DNA from: Bacteroidota bacterium
GTDB lineage: Bacteria > Bacteroidota > Ignavibacteria > Tepidaquicellales > Tepidaquicellaceae
Direction of reading: 5' to 3'
Assembly (NCBI GenBank): GCA_018266875.1
Contig: JAFDZR010000027.1
Location: 1 to 56,966 of the forward strand
DNA length: 56,966 bases
The position numbers and the translations under genes were made by a program. A model generated the notes under the pieces. It had not been told where the DNA came from and searched no databases. It was given only the letters and a program-made list of their open reading frames with translations. Each line of letters starts with the position of its first letter. The stretch's first letter is position 1. Positions 17,896 through 25,920 of the stretch are shown in pieces.

Positions 17896-18879
17896 ATGAA
17901 ACGTGTAAAATTAAGTTTAAGCATTTTTTTAATTCCGGTATTAGCTGGACTGGCTTTTCTTATTTCATCCTGCTCTGAAAATTCAACCGAACCCTCATTT
18001 CAGACTGATGATGACTACATCAGAAGCATTGCCGCCGGCTCTTCATTCAGCAGCAATGCCGATGATGATGACAATCTGTTCTTTACAGATGATATGGATT
18101 TTGAATCAGACGGAGCAGTTTACAATAATGAAGGAATCGCTTCGCCTCTTGATTCAATTTTGAAATGGGGCAGAAGAATTACAGGAAAAAATATCAATGT
18201 AAATATAACAACGATTGGTGACACACTTAAAAATGCAACAGTAACCAAAACCCTTTCGGGGAATTTTATTATAATAGGATACAGCTCCGGGATTCTGGAT
18301 ACAACTGTCAAACCATTCACACAGGAACAAAAAAGAACAATTACATTCAGAAGGGTAAACAGAAAATCAAATCCGGGAATGAACTGGAGAGTATATCAGT
18401 ATTCCGCAATTGACGGCGAAACAAAAACTCCTCAAACAGGCAAAGACAATATAGTAATGAACAAAGTCGAATATTACAAAAATAATAATCTTGTTCTGAC
18501 TTTAAACGGACCGGACTTTACAGCCAACATTTTTACATCTAGATATTTCGGGAACAATACTCTGATTGACGTAAGCAGAGGAGATCAGATAAAAATAAAA
18601 GTATATCTTACAAGCAACCAAAATGATACTGACATTGTTGCATATCACTGGGCAAGGAATTCATTCGGATTTCACAGAGAGCCGTTTGTGATGACATCAC
18701 AGGTTCCCAACGGAAATAACTTCGACAGGACATATGAAAAGACTTTCAATATTTATCCGAATCACAGATTTGGAATGCACAATGGTTATATAAGCTCGAA
18801 TACAAGAAGTTCATTGTTTGACAATAATACTTCACTGTTCTCATCGACTTTTATGGGATTGCCGTACAGAGTAAGGTAA
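17896..18879 (+). CDS. Lipoprotein of unknown function
   Basis: The product has 327 residues with a lipoprotein signal peptide (lipobox LISSC, Cys at about residue 26). A very acidic stretch (DDDDNLFFTDDMDFESDG) follows. The rest is a beta-rich domain with Asn, Thr and aromatic residues and motifs such as LSGNFIIIGYSSG and RRVNRKSNPGMNWRVYQYSA, matching no family I can name. AGAAAGGAAA lies just upstream of the ATG. The C-terminal half looks like an Ig-like fold (VNKVEYYKNNNLVLTLNGPD), but this is inference. It is monocistronic, with its own terminator. Confidence 0.8.
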   Translation: MKRVKLSLSIFLIPVLAGLAFLISSCSENSTEPSFQTDDDYIRSIAAGSSFSSNADDDDNLFFTDDMDFESDGAVYNNEGIASPLDSILKWGRRITGKNINVNITTIGDTLKNATVTKTLSGNFIIIGYSSGILDTTVKPFTQEQKRTITFRRVNRKSNPGMNWRVYQYSAIDGETKTPQTGKDNIVMNKVEYYKNNNLVLTLNGPDFTANIFTSRYFGNNTLIDVSRGDQIKIKVYLTSNQNDTDIVAYHWARNSFGFHREPFVMTSQVPNGNNFDRTYEKTFNIYPNHRFGMHNGYISSNTRSSLFDNNTSLFSSTFMGLPYRVR

Positions 18880-18913
18880 GGGACAATAAAACCTCCTGAA
18901 TAATTTTGATGCC

Positions 18914-18943
18914 GGAGCAGTTTTCGGAAACGGAAACTGCTCC
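18914..18943 (+). terminator. Terminator after the lipoprotein gene
   Basis: GGAGCAGTTT and AAACTGCTCC form a perfect 10-bp stem around a 10-base loop, 35 bases after the stop codon. The T-tract after it is weak, so efficiency is uncertain. Confidence 0.7.
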
Positions 18944-18963
18944 CTCTGTTTATATCTGAAAAT

Positions 18964-19353
18964 TTACTTTATAATTTCACCGAATGAAATGTCATAACCG
19001 TCAGGATCAGTCACGCCGAATTCCTTTACATTATAATCCGTAATATATAAGGAATAATCAATATCAGCTCCCCTGTCAAGAAATTCTTTATAAAGCATTT
19101 CAGCGTCATTCACCCAGAAATATACATTGGAAGTCTTTCCCACAATTTTCCAGTTTGGTATTATTCTGTCTTTATCTGAGCAGTTTGAAAACATTATGTA
19201 ATTATCGTCCCTTCCCATTATGCAGAAATCATGCGGATCGCCGTAAAACTGTTCAAAATTGAATCCGAGTTTTTCGCGGTACCATTCAGCAGTCTTATTA
19301 ACGTCAGCAACAAGCAGTACTGCAGCTGTTCCTTTAAGTTCAGCTCTGTCCAT
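18964..19353 (-). CDS. Glyoxalase/bleomycin-resistance (VOC) family protein
   Basis: The product has 129 residues, about one VOC unit (two beta-alpha-beta-beta-beta modules). Typical signatures are VLLVADVNKTAEWYREKLGF at the N-terminus and GVTDPDGYDISFGE at the C-terminus, where the final Glu is a usual metal ligand. The N-terminal metal ligand position is not obvious, so it may be a binding protein instead of a glyoxalase. It is the last gene of a leftward three-gene operon (HIT, DUF4870, VOC) and overlaps the DUF4870 gene by 14 bases. Confidence 0.88.
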   Translation of the reverse strand: MDRAELKGTAAVLLVADVNKTAEWYREKLGFNFEQFYGDPHDFCIMGRDDNYIMFSNCSDKDRIIPNWKIVGKTSNVYFWVNDAEMLYKEFLDRGADIDYSLYITDYNVKEFGVTDPDGYDISFGEIIK

Positions 19354-19792
19354 ACACTTTTCTGTAAATAATATTTCCGATAAAGAATATTTTAATCCGC
19401 TCGCCTCTGTAAGCTTTTACTGCAATGTATATGCTGTATGCTACCGCTGCCAGGGCAAGTAGAATTATAAAAGCATAAAACGAAATCAGCAGAAAAATTA
19501 AAAAAGGAGGCATTGATGAGTTACCCGGATTATTAAGATTTCCAATTCCCGAGATCAGGACAAAGATCAGCGCAATTAAAACAAAAAAAAATATTATCAC
19601 TGCCAGCATTAAATGATAGAATATTGCCTGAAGCGAATGAAATCTCACAAACCGTGATTTATCCCTCTGGGTTGCCCAGATAATTATAGGCAGAATTATC
19701 CCTCCGAGTAATAATGAAAGGTGTGAGAGCATAGCAAATGTCTTTTCTTCATGATCAGGAACCTGATTGACTGCTTCAGCGGTATTTTCCAT
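19340..19792 (-). CDS. DUF4870-family membrane protein
   Basis: The 150-residue product has a hydrophilic N-terminus, then TFAMLSHLSLLLGGIILPII and W(A/T)xxRDKSRFVRFHSLQA(I/L)FY, the DUF4870 hallmark. Three to four membrane helices are predicted by eye (about 25-42, 62-85, 96-125). The family (related to Tic20-like proteins) has no firm function. It is the middle gene of the HIT-DUF4870-VOC operon, 29 bases after the HIT gene. Confidence 0.88.
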   Translation of the reverse strand: MENTAEAVNQVPDHEEKTFAMLSHLSLLLGGIILPIIIWATQRDKSRFVRFHSLQAIFYHLMLAVIIFFFVLIALIFVLISGIGNLNNPGNSSMPPFLIFLLISFYAFIILLALAAVAYSIYIAVKAYRGERIKIFFIGNIIYRKVYGQS

Positions 19793-19821
19793 AATGATTT
19801 ATTAATTTTAGAGTTAGCGGT

Positions 19822-20142
19822 TTATTTCCCATATCTCGGGATCAGATGTATATGTGCGTGCATTATTATTTGTCCTGAGGATCTGCCGACATTTACATTA
19901 ATATTATAACCGGCCGGAGAATGTTCTTTTTCCGATAAACTTTTTGCTTCTTCAAGAAGCTCCCACATTGAATTTCTTATATCAGCAGGAAGATCAAAAT
20001 ATTTTTCAAAATGGTCTTTGGAAATTATCAGCAGGTGACCTTTTGACTGGGGATATTTGTCATTTATCACAACCGCCTTTTCATTTTCAAGAAGAATGCT
20101 GCTTTTATCAAGATTACAGAATATGCAGTCCGGTAATTTCAT
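19822..20142 (-). CDS. HIT-family nucleotide hydrolase
   Basis: The product has 106 residues. The histidine triad H95-A-H97-I-H99-L-I-P is at the C-terminus, with His97 the expected nucleophile. The N-terminus carries a CxxC pair (C6, C9) as in zinc-bearing HIT proteins, and the KGHLLIISKDH segment is typical. HIT enzymes hydrolyse nucleotide phosphoramidates or dinucleoside polyphosphates (Hint or Fhit type); this one cannot be assigned further. It is the first gene of the leftward operon, with a 122-bp divergent region to the nuclease gene at 20265. Confidence 0.93.
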   Translation of the reverse strand: MKLPDCIFCNLDKSSILLENEKAVVINDKYPQSKGHLLIISKDHFEKYFDLPADIRNSMWELLEEAKSLSEKEHSPAGYNINVNVGRSSGQIIMHAHIHLIPRYGK

Positions 20143-20264
20143 ATAGTATTATTTTTGTTAAATATAGGAATTTTATGAAATAAATTCAGATGTAATATAA
20201 ATTAAACTTTTAATTAGTTCACTAAGTCTGTATATTGCTTCAAACAATTTATATATAAAAAATA

Positions 20265-21542
20265 ATGCTTACCAAAAGAATATTTTTGGCGTTTTACATA
20301 TTTTTATCGATATGTATTTATAAGACTTCGTTTTCACAGGATACAGTGAAAATAATGACCTATAACCTGCTTAACTACAGCGGAACAAATGCGACAAAAG
20401 ATATAAACATTAGAAAAACCATTGATTATGTTAAACCTGACATACTTGCAGTCTGCGAGATCCTGTCACAGAATGCTGTTAATAATTTATTGTCACAGGT
20501 AATGAATTATAATAATCCCGGCGTTTACTCTTCAGGAACTTTCATTGACGGTCCCGATACTGACAACGCGATATTTTACGACAACAGTAAATTCAGATTT
20601 ATCAGCAACACCGCGATCCCTACCACACTCAGGAACATAAGCCTTTTCACACTTTTGCATCTTACAACAAATGATACAATAAAAATTCTTGAAGTGCATC
20701 TTAAGGCAAGCAACACCTCCAGCGATCAGCAGAGAAGACTTGAGGAAGTAAATGCAATGAGGACTGTTACAAATTCGTTCAGAATTGGAGAGGAATTCTT
20801 AGTTGCAGGGGATTTCAATATTTATTCCTCAAACGAACCTGCATATCAGAGACTGCTTCAGCCGGATGTAAATGCTGACGGTCATTTCGTGGATATGTTC
20901 AATCTCTCAGGAACATGGAATCAGGCATCTTATTCTCAGTATCACACTCAGTCAACAAGGACAAGAGCACTAAGCGACGGAGGATCGACCGGCGGACTTG
21001 ATGACAGGTTTGACATGATGCTTAATTCGACGGCAATGACAATGGAAGGTAAAATAAAATACATCCCGGGATCACTTGTTCCATTCGGAAATGACGGAAA
21101 TCATTTCAATGACAGTATAAATATGAGACCTAACACAGCTGTTCCGGACAGCATAGCAGATGCATTGTATTATGCTTCCGATCATTTGCCGGTATATGCA
21201 AAATATAAATTTGATGTCAATACAACGTCTGTAAGCAGTATAAGCAGTGCGCTTCCAGATAATTTCAGACTTGGTCAGAATTATCCGAATCCATTCAATC
21301 CCAATACAAAAATAGACTTTGACATTCCGGATCTCAGATCTTACGGATCTCCGGATCAGAGAGTAACTTTAAAGATATATGATATACTGGGTAATGAAGT
21401 TGAGACGCTTGTGGATGAGGAATTGTCTGCGGGTAAATACACAGCGGAGTTCAACGCTTCGGCTTTATCCAGCGGAAGTTATTTTTACAGATTAACGGCA
21501 GGGAGATTCACCCAGACAAAAAGCATGACACTCATAAAATAA
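20265..21542 (+). CDS. Secreted endonuclease/exonuclease/phosphatase-fold protein with T9SS tag
   Basis: The product has 425 residues with a signal peptide (1-25). The EEP domain spans about 26-320: MTYNLLNY near the start (metal-binding Asn), ILAVCEI with the catalytic Glu, LEVHLKAS, VAGDFNIY (Asp/Asn pair) and SDHLPVYA (catalytic Asp-His). The arrangement fits DNase I-like and sphingomyelinase-like enzymes, so it may cleave nucleic acid or a phosphodiester outside the cell. The C-terminal ~95 residues form a T9SS type-A sorting domain ([11 protein letters not shown] through FTQTKSMT). It is monocistronic and rightward, with a clean terminator 25 bases after the stop. Confidence 0.9.
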   Translation: MLTKRIFLAFYIFLSICIYKTSFSQDTVKIMTYNLLNYSGTNATKDINIRKTIDYVKPDILAVCEILSQNAVNNLLSQVMNYNNPGVYSSGTFIDGPDTDNAIFYDNSKFRFISNTAIPTTLRNISLFTLLHLTTNDTIKILEVHLKASNTSSDQQRRLEEVNAMRTVTNSFRIGEEFLVAGDFNIYSSNEPAYQRLLQPDVNADGHFVDMFNLSGTWNQASYSQYHTQSTRTRALSDGGSTGGLDDRFDMMLNSTAMTMEGKIKYIPGSLVPFGNDGNHFNDSINMRPNTAVPDSIADALYYASDHLPVYAKYKFDVNTTSVSSISSALPDNFRLGQNYPNPFNPNTKIDFDIPDLRSYGSPDQRVTLKIYDILGNEVETLVDEELSAGKYTAEFNASALSSGSYFYRLTAGRFTQTKSMTLIK

Positions 21543-21566
21543 ACCGGGTTTTAAATAAATTTCATA

Positions 21567-21597
21567 AAGAGACGCAGGTATATGCGTCTCTTTTTTT
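21567..21597 (+). terminator. Terminator after the EEP nuclease gene
   Basis: AAAGAGACGCA and TGCGTCTCTTT pair, followed by a run of Ts, 25 bases past the stop codon of the rightward gene. Confidence 0.85.
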
Positions 21598-21604
21598 ACA
21601 ATAA

Positions 21605-21629
21605 AAAAGCCCCGTGATGCGGGGCTTTT
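21605..21629. terminator. Bidirectional terminator between convergent genes
   Basis: AAAAGCCCCG and CGGGGCTTTT make a perfect 10-bp stem with a 5-base loop. It sits 25 bases downstream of the leftward gene that ends at 21654 and next to the previous terminator, giving two back-to-back signals. Confidence 0.85.
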
Positions 21630-21653
21630 GTTTTCAATATATTTCTGAAATTA

Positions 21654-22886
21654 TTACGGACTGATCTTTGAAACAAAGTTGCTGGCATTGTTATCCACAA
21701 TTGATCCGTCAGCAAGATCAGCTATCATATCTCCGTTGACATCCGTATTAATATATCCGGTTGCAAAATTCAATGCATCATTGTCCACTAGACTTCCATC
21801 CGTTATGTCTACTATATAGTCCTGATTTACGTCACCGCTGTAAATACAGTAGTAAAAAATATTTTTTAAGACAAGATTATCTCCGTACGCACTGCTTGCT
21901 GAACTTGTAAAATCATAATAATCATACCCGCCAACTGTCATCAATACCGGATTTTTACTCCATGTTTCAATTGAGTTTCTGTGATTAATTACAATATAGT
22001 ATGATCCTGTCGGCGCGTCAAAACAACTCTGGATAGCTCCAAAAGCATCGGACATTTTTGTTTCAGAAGCGACAAAGTTGTATGGAGATATGGGACTTCT
22101 TAAAGATACTGTCAGTGAATCCGGTATCATGTTATTTCCGTCAAAGAATCCTTCTATAAGAGAAGCAGTATAAAGACTTATAACATTATTAGTATAAGTA
22201 ACTGTGAGAACCGGTCTGAAAGTTGTAGTTCCGAACTCCCTTGAATCAAATCTCTTGGCAGATCCTGCATCCCGCTCATTACCGAGTATTGCCCATCCGA
22301 AATTGGAATCAGGATTATTGAGCCAGCCCTGAACATCCTGTATGAGCGCTGAAGAATCCCATGTATAATAACCGACACCTCCTACAGTCGTTACTGAACT
22401 GGGATCTGTAGAAAAATCTCCTCCTGCATTATCCCAGAATTCAGTGCTGTAAAAAGTATGCAGCCAGGTTGCATCTCCTTCTTCCGCCTGAGTTCCGTTT
22501 CCTTCCTCTCCTGAAGCGTCTGAAAATGATGCTCCCCAGTCCTTATTCATTTTTCTGAGTTCAACATCTTGATCACCGGAAATTGTTCTTGACATATAAA
22601 GTCTTAATGATACATTGGTGATAGTCGCACAGGCAGGAATATCCTTGACAAGTAAAAATTTTATCACACCTCTTCTAAGCTCATCCCCTACAGTTTTACC
22701 GGTAAAAAAGTACTGACCGGAACCGTTGCTTAACTGACCATTGGAGTCTTCGTAGAGTGTATTATCCTGGCAGTATGTAATATTTACTGTAGTCTGAGAA
22801 TAAGTATTAGAAAGAGCGCCCAGGCAGATTAACATAGAAAACAAAAATAGGGGGAATAATATATTCCGAAAGTTTAATTTTTTCAT
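21654..22886 (-). CDS. Secreted DNRLRE-domain protein with C-terminal dockerin-like repeats
   Basis: The product has 410 residues with a signal peptide (1-30). Residues ~32-225 look like a DNRLRE (disaggregatase-related, beta-sandwich) domain: it opens with TVNITYCQDNTLYEDSNGQ and has RGVIKFLL, LRLYMS, and FRPVLTVTY at its end. A middle segment (~235-350) contains YYIVINHRNSIETWS, a phrase I associate with Ignavibacteria secreted proteins. The last ~60 residues carry two dockerin-type Ca-binding loops, DVNQDYIVD and DVNGDMIAD, each followed by a VDN(D/N)A segment. No T9SS sorting domain is present, unlike its neighbours. It could attach to a cohesin-bearing partner or end in a free dockerin; no cohesin is visible here. 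Confidence 0.85.
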   Translation of the reverse strand: MKKLNFRNILFPLFLFSMLICLGALSNTYSQTTVNITYCQDNTLYEDSNGQLSNGSGQYFFTGKTVGDELRRGVIKFLLVKDIPACATITNVSLRLYMSRTISGDQDVELRKMNKDWGASFSDASGEEGNGTQAEEGDATWLHTFYSTEFWDNAGGDFSTDPSSVTTVGGVGYYTWDSSALIQDVQGWLNNPDSNFGWAILGNERDAGSAKRFDSREFGTTTFRPVLTVTYTNNVISLYTASLIEGFFDGNNMIPDSLTVSLRSPISPYNFVASETKMSDAFGAIQSCFDAPTGSYYIVINHRNSIETWSKNPVLMTVGGYDYYDFTSSASSAYGDNLVLKNIFYYCIYSGDVNQDYIVDITDGSLVDNDALNFATGYINTDVNGDMIADLADGSIVDNNASNFVSKISP

Positions 22887-22956
22887 GATTTTAATTTTGT
22901 TTATGGAATTGTAGAATATAAATGTATGTATAAATTATTGAAATATAAAATTTCAC

Positions 22957-25542
22957 CTATTTTATCAGAAGCATTTTCCTTGTTTCAGAGATTTTGTCTT
23001 TGAAGTTCAGTGAATAGAAATAAACTCCGCTTGGTACCTGCGAATCATTATTATCAATGCCGTTCCAAATCAATGAATAACTTCCTCTGCTCTGTCCGCC
23101 GGAAAAAAGTGTTCTGATAAGTTTTCCGTTAATATCATAAATTCTGAGATCAGTCTGTCCGTATTCAGAGATTGAATATTTTATTGTCGTAAGCGGATTG
23201 AACGGATTAGGGAAATTCTGTTCGAGTTTGAAGCTGTTTGGAATATTTTCGCTTAATGAATTTATACCAACAACCTGAGTAAGATCTATTTTATACATTG
23301 ACCTTCCGTGAGTTCCGGCGACAAGATAATACGCAGTCGGATGAACTTTAAAATCATAAACAGAGACCATCGGCAGACCTGTTCCAAGGAACTGCCAGCT
23401 CTGTCCCGTATTGAAACTTACATAAGCGCCAACGTCAGAACCGACAAATAAAACATTTGACCTGATCGGATCAACTGCAAATGCATTTACAGGAGCGTCC
23501 GGGAGATTTCCGCTTATATCAGTCCATGTAAGTCCTCTGTCCTGTGTTCTGAAAACGTGCGGCTGAGGATCTATCCATTTCAGTCCGTTAAAAGTAACAT
23601 AAGCCGTGTTATCATTCTGAGGATCAAACGCTACTCTTGTAACCCATCTGTAAGGCAGTGTCTGCGAGACTTTGGTCCAGTTGGTTCCGCTGTTTGTCGT
23701 AATCCAGACATTTGCATCATCTGTACCCGCAATTATAATGTCTGAGTTTGTCTTTGCAACGTCAATTGTTGTAACGGTACCGAGTCTTGCCTGATTACCG
23801 TTAGTCAGATCAGGACTTATTGCAGTCCATGAGGAAGCTGAGTTGGTAGTTCTGTAAACTTTGTTTGTTCCGTAATAAAGTATGCTGCTGTTATTCGGAT
23901 CCATAACAACAGGAGTAGACCAGTTCTTTTTTTCAGAAGAAGGAATACCGCTTGTAGCCCCTGAGAAAGAATTTCCTCCGTTGGTGGATTTTCCCAGTCC
24001 ACCGTTCTGGGATTCGGCATAAATTATATTCGGATTGGTATGGTCAACAATCACATAAAATCCGTCTCCGCCGTAAATACTTTCCCAATCTGAACCGCTA
24101 CCTGTGGTTGTTCTGTTTGTCCCGTTATCCTGTGTTCCGCCGTAGAGCGCCAGCGGATTAGCTTTATCAACACCTATCTCATAGAACTGTGTCACGGGCA
24201 GCGACTGAACTTTAGTAAATGAATTTCCGCCGTTTGATGACCTGTATAATCCTCCGTCATTTCCGCAGATTATTGTTTCGGGATCTCCCGGTTTAAAAGC
24301 CAGCGCATGCTGATCCACATGAATATTATTTGACTGCATTTCAGTCCATGAATTACCTGAATTCGTTGTTTTGTTTATTGAGAAGTCCAGTACATAAACT
24401 GTGTTGGGATCTGAAGGATGAATTCTGACATTTCCGAAATACCAGCTGAAAGTCGAAAAGCCGTTCTGAAGAGTTCCGCCCGGATTTGCATTTGTCCAGT
24501 TCAGACCTGCATTGGTTGTCTTAAAAAATCCGGAATAAGTAGAGCCGTTTGTATATAATGCATAGGAGATATTCGGATTCGAAGCTGAAGTGCTGAGCCC
24601 GATCCTGCCTACGTTGGTGGAACCTGAATTCGGAAGTCCGTTTGCCGGATCTAACAGCGTCCAGTTGTTTCCGCCGTCAACGGATTTATAAACGCCGCTT
24701 GAAGGACCGTAAAGCTGACCGCCGTTCGGATATCTGGTTCTCTGCCACATAGCTGCAAGCAGATTATCCGGATTTACAGGATCCATGGAAATGTCGATAC
24801 CGCCTGTAGAGTCATTCACAAAGAGAACTTTCGTCCAGTTCGCTCCGCCGTTATCGCTTCTGTAAATGCCTCTTTCGGGATTCGGTCCGAAGTAAGAACC
24901 AACTGCCGCGACATAAACTTTTAAAGGATTTAGCGGATTGACAACAATCCTTCCGACAGACACTGTATTTTCAAGTCCTGCAGGCTGCCATGAATTTCCA
25001 CCGTTAGTTGATTTGTAGACACCGCCGCCTGCAAAATTATTATGACCGCCGTTGGCTTCACCTGTTCCTGCGTAAATAATATTCGAATTGACCGGATCAA
25101 CAGCAATATCGCCGATCGGCAGTACTGACTGATCATCAAATACCGGGAACCAGTTTATACCTCCGTCTGTGGATTTGAATATTCCGCCCGTTGCTGCACC
25201 TGCATATACTGTATTCGGATTTAGCGGATCAAACTCTATATCTGAAAATCTTCCGCCGATATTTACAGGACCTGCAAATTCCCATGAAGGAGTGGAATTA
25301 TCGGATTCTGTTGCGGATCTCATTTCCTGCGCCTGTTTCAAAGCAACAAGATGCGCATCCGGGTCGGCTTTATAAAACGGAAATGTTCTTTTGATATATT
25401 CTATGTCCGAGGGATATTTCAGTTCTTCTGTGTTTTGATCCTTCTTTAAATTAAGTTTTGATTCAGTAATAGCAGTATCTATCTTTAAACAGATGACAGA
25501 AATAAATACCAGCGCTAAAAGAAATGTAAGAGATTTATTCAT
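22957..25542 (-). CDS. Large BNR/VPS10-like beta-propeller protein with FlgD-like T9SS tag
   Basis: The product has 861 residues with a signal peptide (1-22). The body has many BNR/Asp-box repeats (STDGGINW, STNGGNSW, SVDGGNNW, TTNSGTNW and others), each preceded by a D(P/A)xNP-type turn with VYAG. This is the sortilin/VPS10 or Ycf48-like propeller layout and probably forms one or two propellers. The C-terminus (about 770-861) is an FlgD-like T9SS sorting domain (FKLEQNFPNPFNP, then IWNGIDNNDSQVPSGVYFYS). Such proteins are often annotated as glycosyl hydrolases on weak grounds; I see no glycosidase catalytic pair. The genes on both sides are also leftward secreted proteins. Confidence 0.88.
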   Translation of the reverse strand: MNKSLTFLLALVFISVICLKIDTAITESKLNLKKDQNTEELKYPSDIEYIKRTFPFYKADPDAHLVALKQAQEMRSATESDNSTPSWEFAGPVNIGGRFSDIEFDPLNPNTVYAGAATGGIFKSTDGGINWFPVFDDQSVLPIGDIAVDPVNSNIIYAGTGEANGGHNNFAGGGVYKSTNGGNSWQPAGLENTVSVGRIVVNPLNPLKVYVAAVGSYFGPNPERGIYRSDNGGANWTKVLFVNDSTGGIDISMDPVNPDNLLAAMWQRTRYPNGGQLYGPSSGVYKSVDGGNNWTLLDPANGLPNSGSTNVGRIGLSTSASNPNISYALYTNGSTYSGFFKTTNAGLNWTNANPGGTLQNGFSTFSWYFGNVRIHPSDPNTVYVLDFSINKTTNSGNSWTEMQSNNIHVDQHALAFKPGDPETIICGNDGGLYRSSNGGNSFTKVQSLPVTQFYEIGVDKANPLALYGGTQDNGTNRTTTGSGSDWESIYGGDGFYVIVDHTNPNIIYAESQNGGLGKSTNGGNSFSGATSGIPSSEKKNWSTPVVMDPNNSSILYYGTNKVYRTTNSASSWTAISPDLTNGNQARLGTVTTIDVAKTNSDIIIAGTDDANVWITTNSGTNWTKVSQTLPYRWVTRVAFDPQNDNTAYVTFNGLKWIDPQPHVFRTQDRGLTWTDISGNLPDAPVNAFAVDPIRSNVLFVGSDVGAYVSFNTGQSWQFLGTGLPMVSVYDFKVHPTAYYLVAGTHGRSMYKIDLTQVVGINSLSENIPNSFKLEQNFPNPFNPLTTIKYSISEYGQTDLRIYDINGKLIRTLFSGGQSRGSYSLIWNGIDNNDSQVPSGVYFYSLNFKDKISETRKMLLIK

Positions 25543-25747
25543 TAAGATAGAGTTGATTAAATTTTATATATTTTACTTTTATTAACTTAAAGATTCAATG
25601 AAATACTGTAGAATAAAGTGCCCGTTTTATCAATGTTCAATGTTCAATGTTCAATGAAAAGATCAATTCGTAATAGCTTCAGTGAGTTGTTTGATAAAAT
25701 GATATATATTTGATTAAAGGTGATTTTGGAATTTTTTTAAAAATTAT

Positions 25748-25920
25748 CTGACATTTAGATTGCATCGCTTCGCCCGCTATACAATTTGTAATTGCTCTTC
25801 TTTCTGTCTTTGTGACTTGGGGGTAAAAAAAACCGTCCTGACTTTCAATCAGGACGGTTTATAAGTTAAATCTTTTCTTTGTGTATTAGTGTCTTGGTGC
25901 CTTGGTGATGGTGAATTAAA
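25748..25920. repeat. Duplicated 3' module, copy X (includes terminator)
   Basis: From about CTGACATTTAGATTGC to the stop of the gene at 25921, this resembles 28769-28915 downstream of the next secreted-protein gene. Shared parts include CTTCTTT, ACTTGG, the A-run, the terminator hairpin and AAATCTTTTCTTTG. It also contains the phrase CTTGGTGCCTTGGTGATGG, a dispersed intergenic phrase in many genomes. Similarity was judged by eye. Confidence 0.6.
25831..25860 (-). terminator. Terminator after the BNR protein gene at 25921
   Basis: AACCGTCCTGA and TCAGGACGGTT form a perfect 11-bp stem with an 8-base loop and a T-run on the minus strand. It lies about 60 bases past the stop codon. Confidence 0.85.

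Larger units (their letters stand above)
25543..25920. other. 378-bp gene-free region with tandem repeat and duplicated 3' module
   Basis: No gene is supported. The region contains a short tandem array of TTCAATG (25631-25656), the duplicated module from about 25748 to 25920, and the terminator of the gene ending at 25921. Confidence 0.55.

Noticed and set aside
25631..25656. Short tandem TTCAATG repeats as a CRISPR or iteron array
   Set aside because: The unit is only 7 bases with fewer than four copies and no spacers or replication gene nearby.
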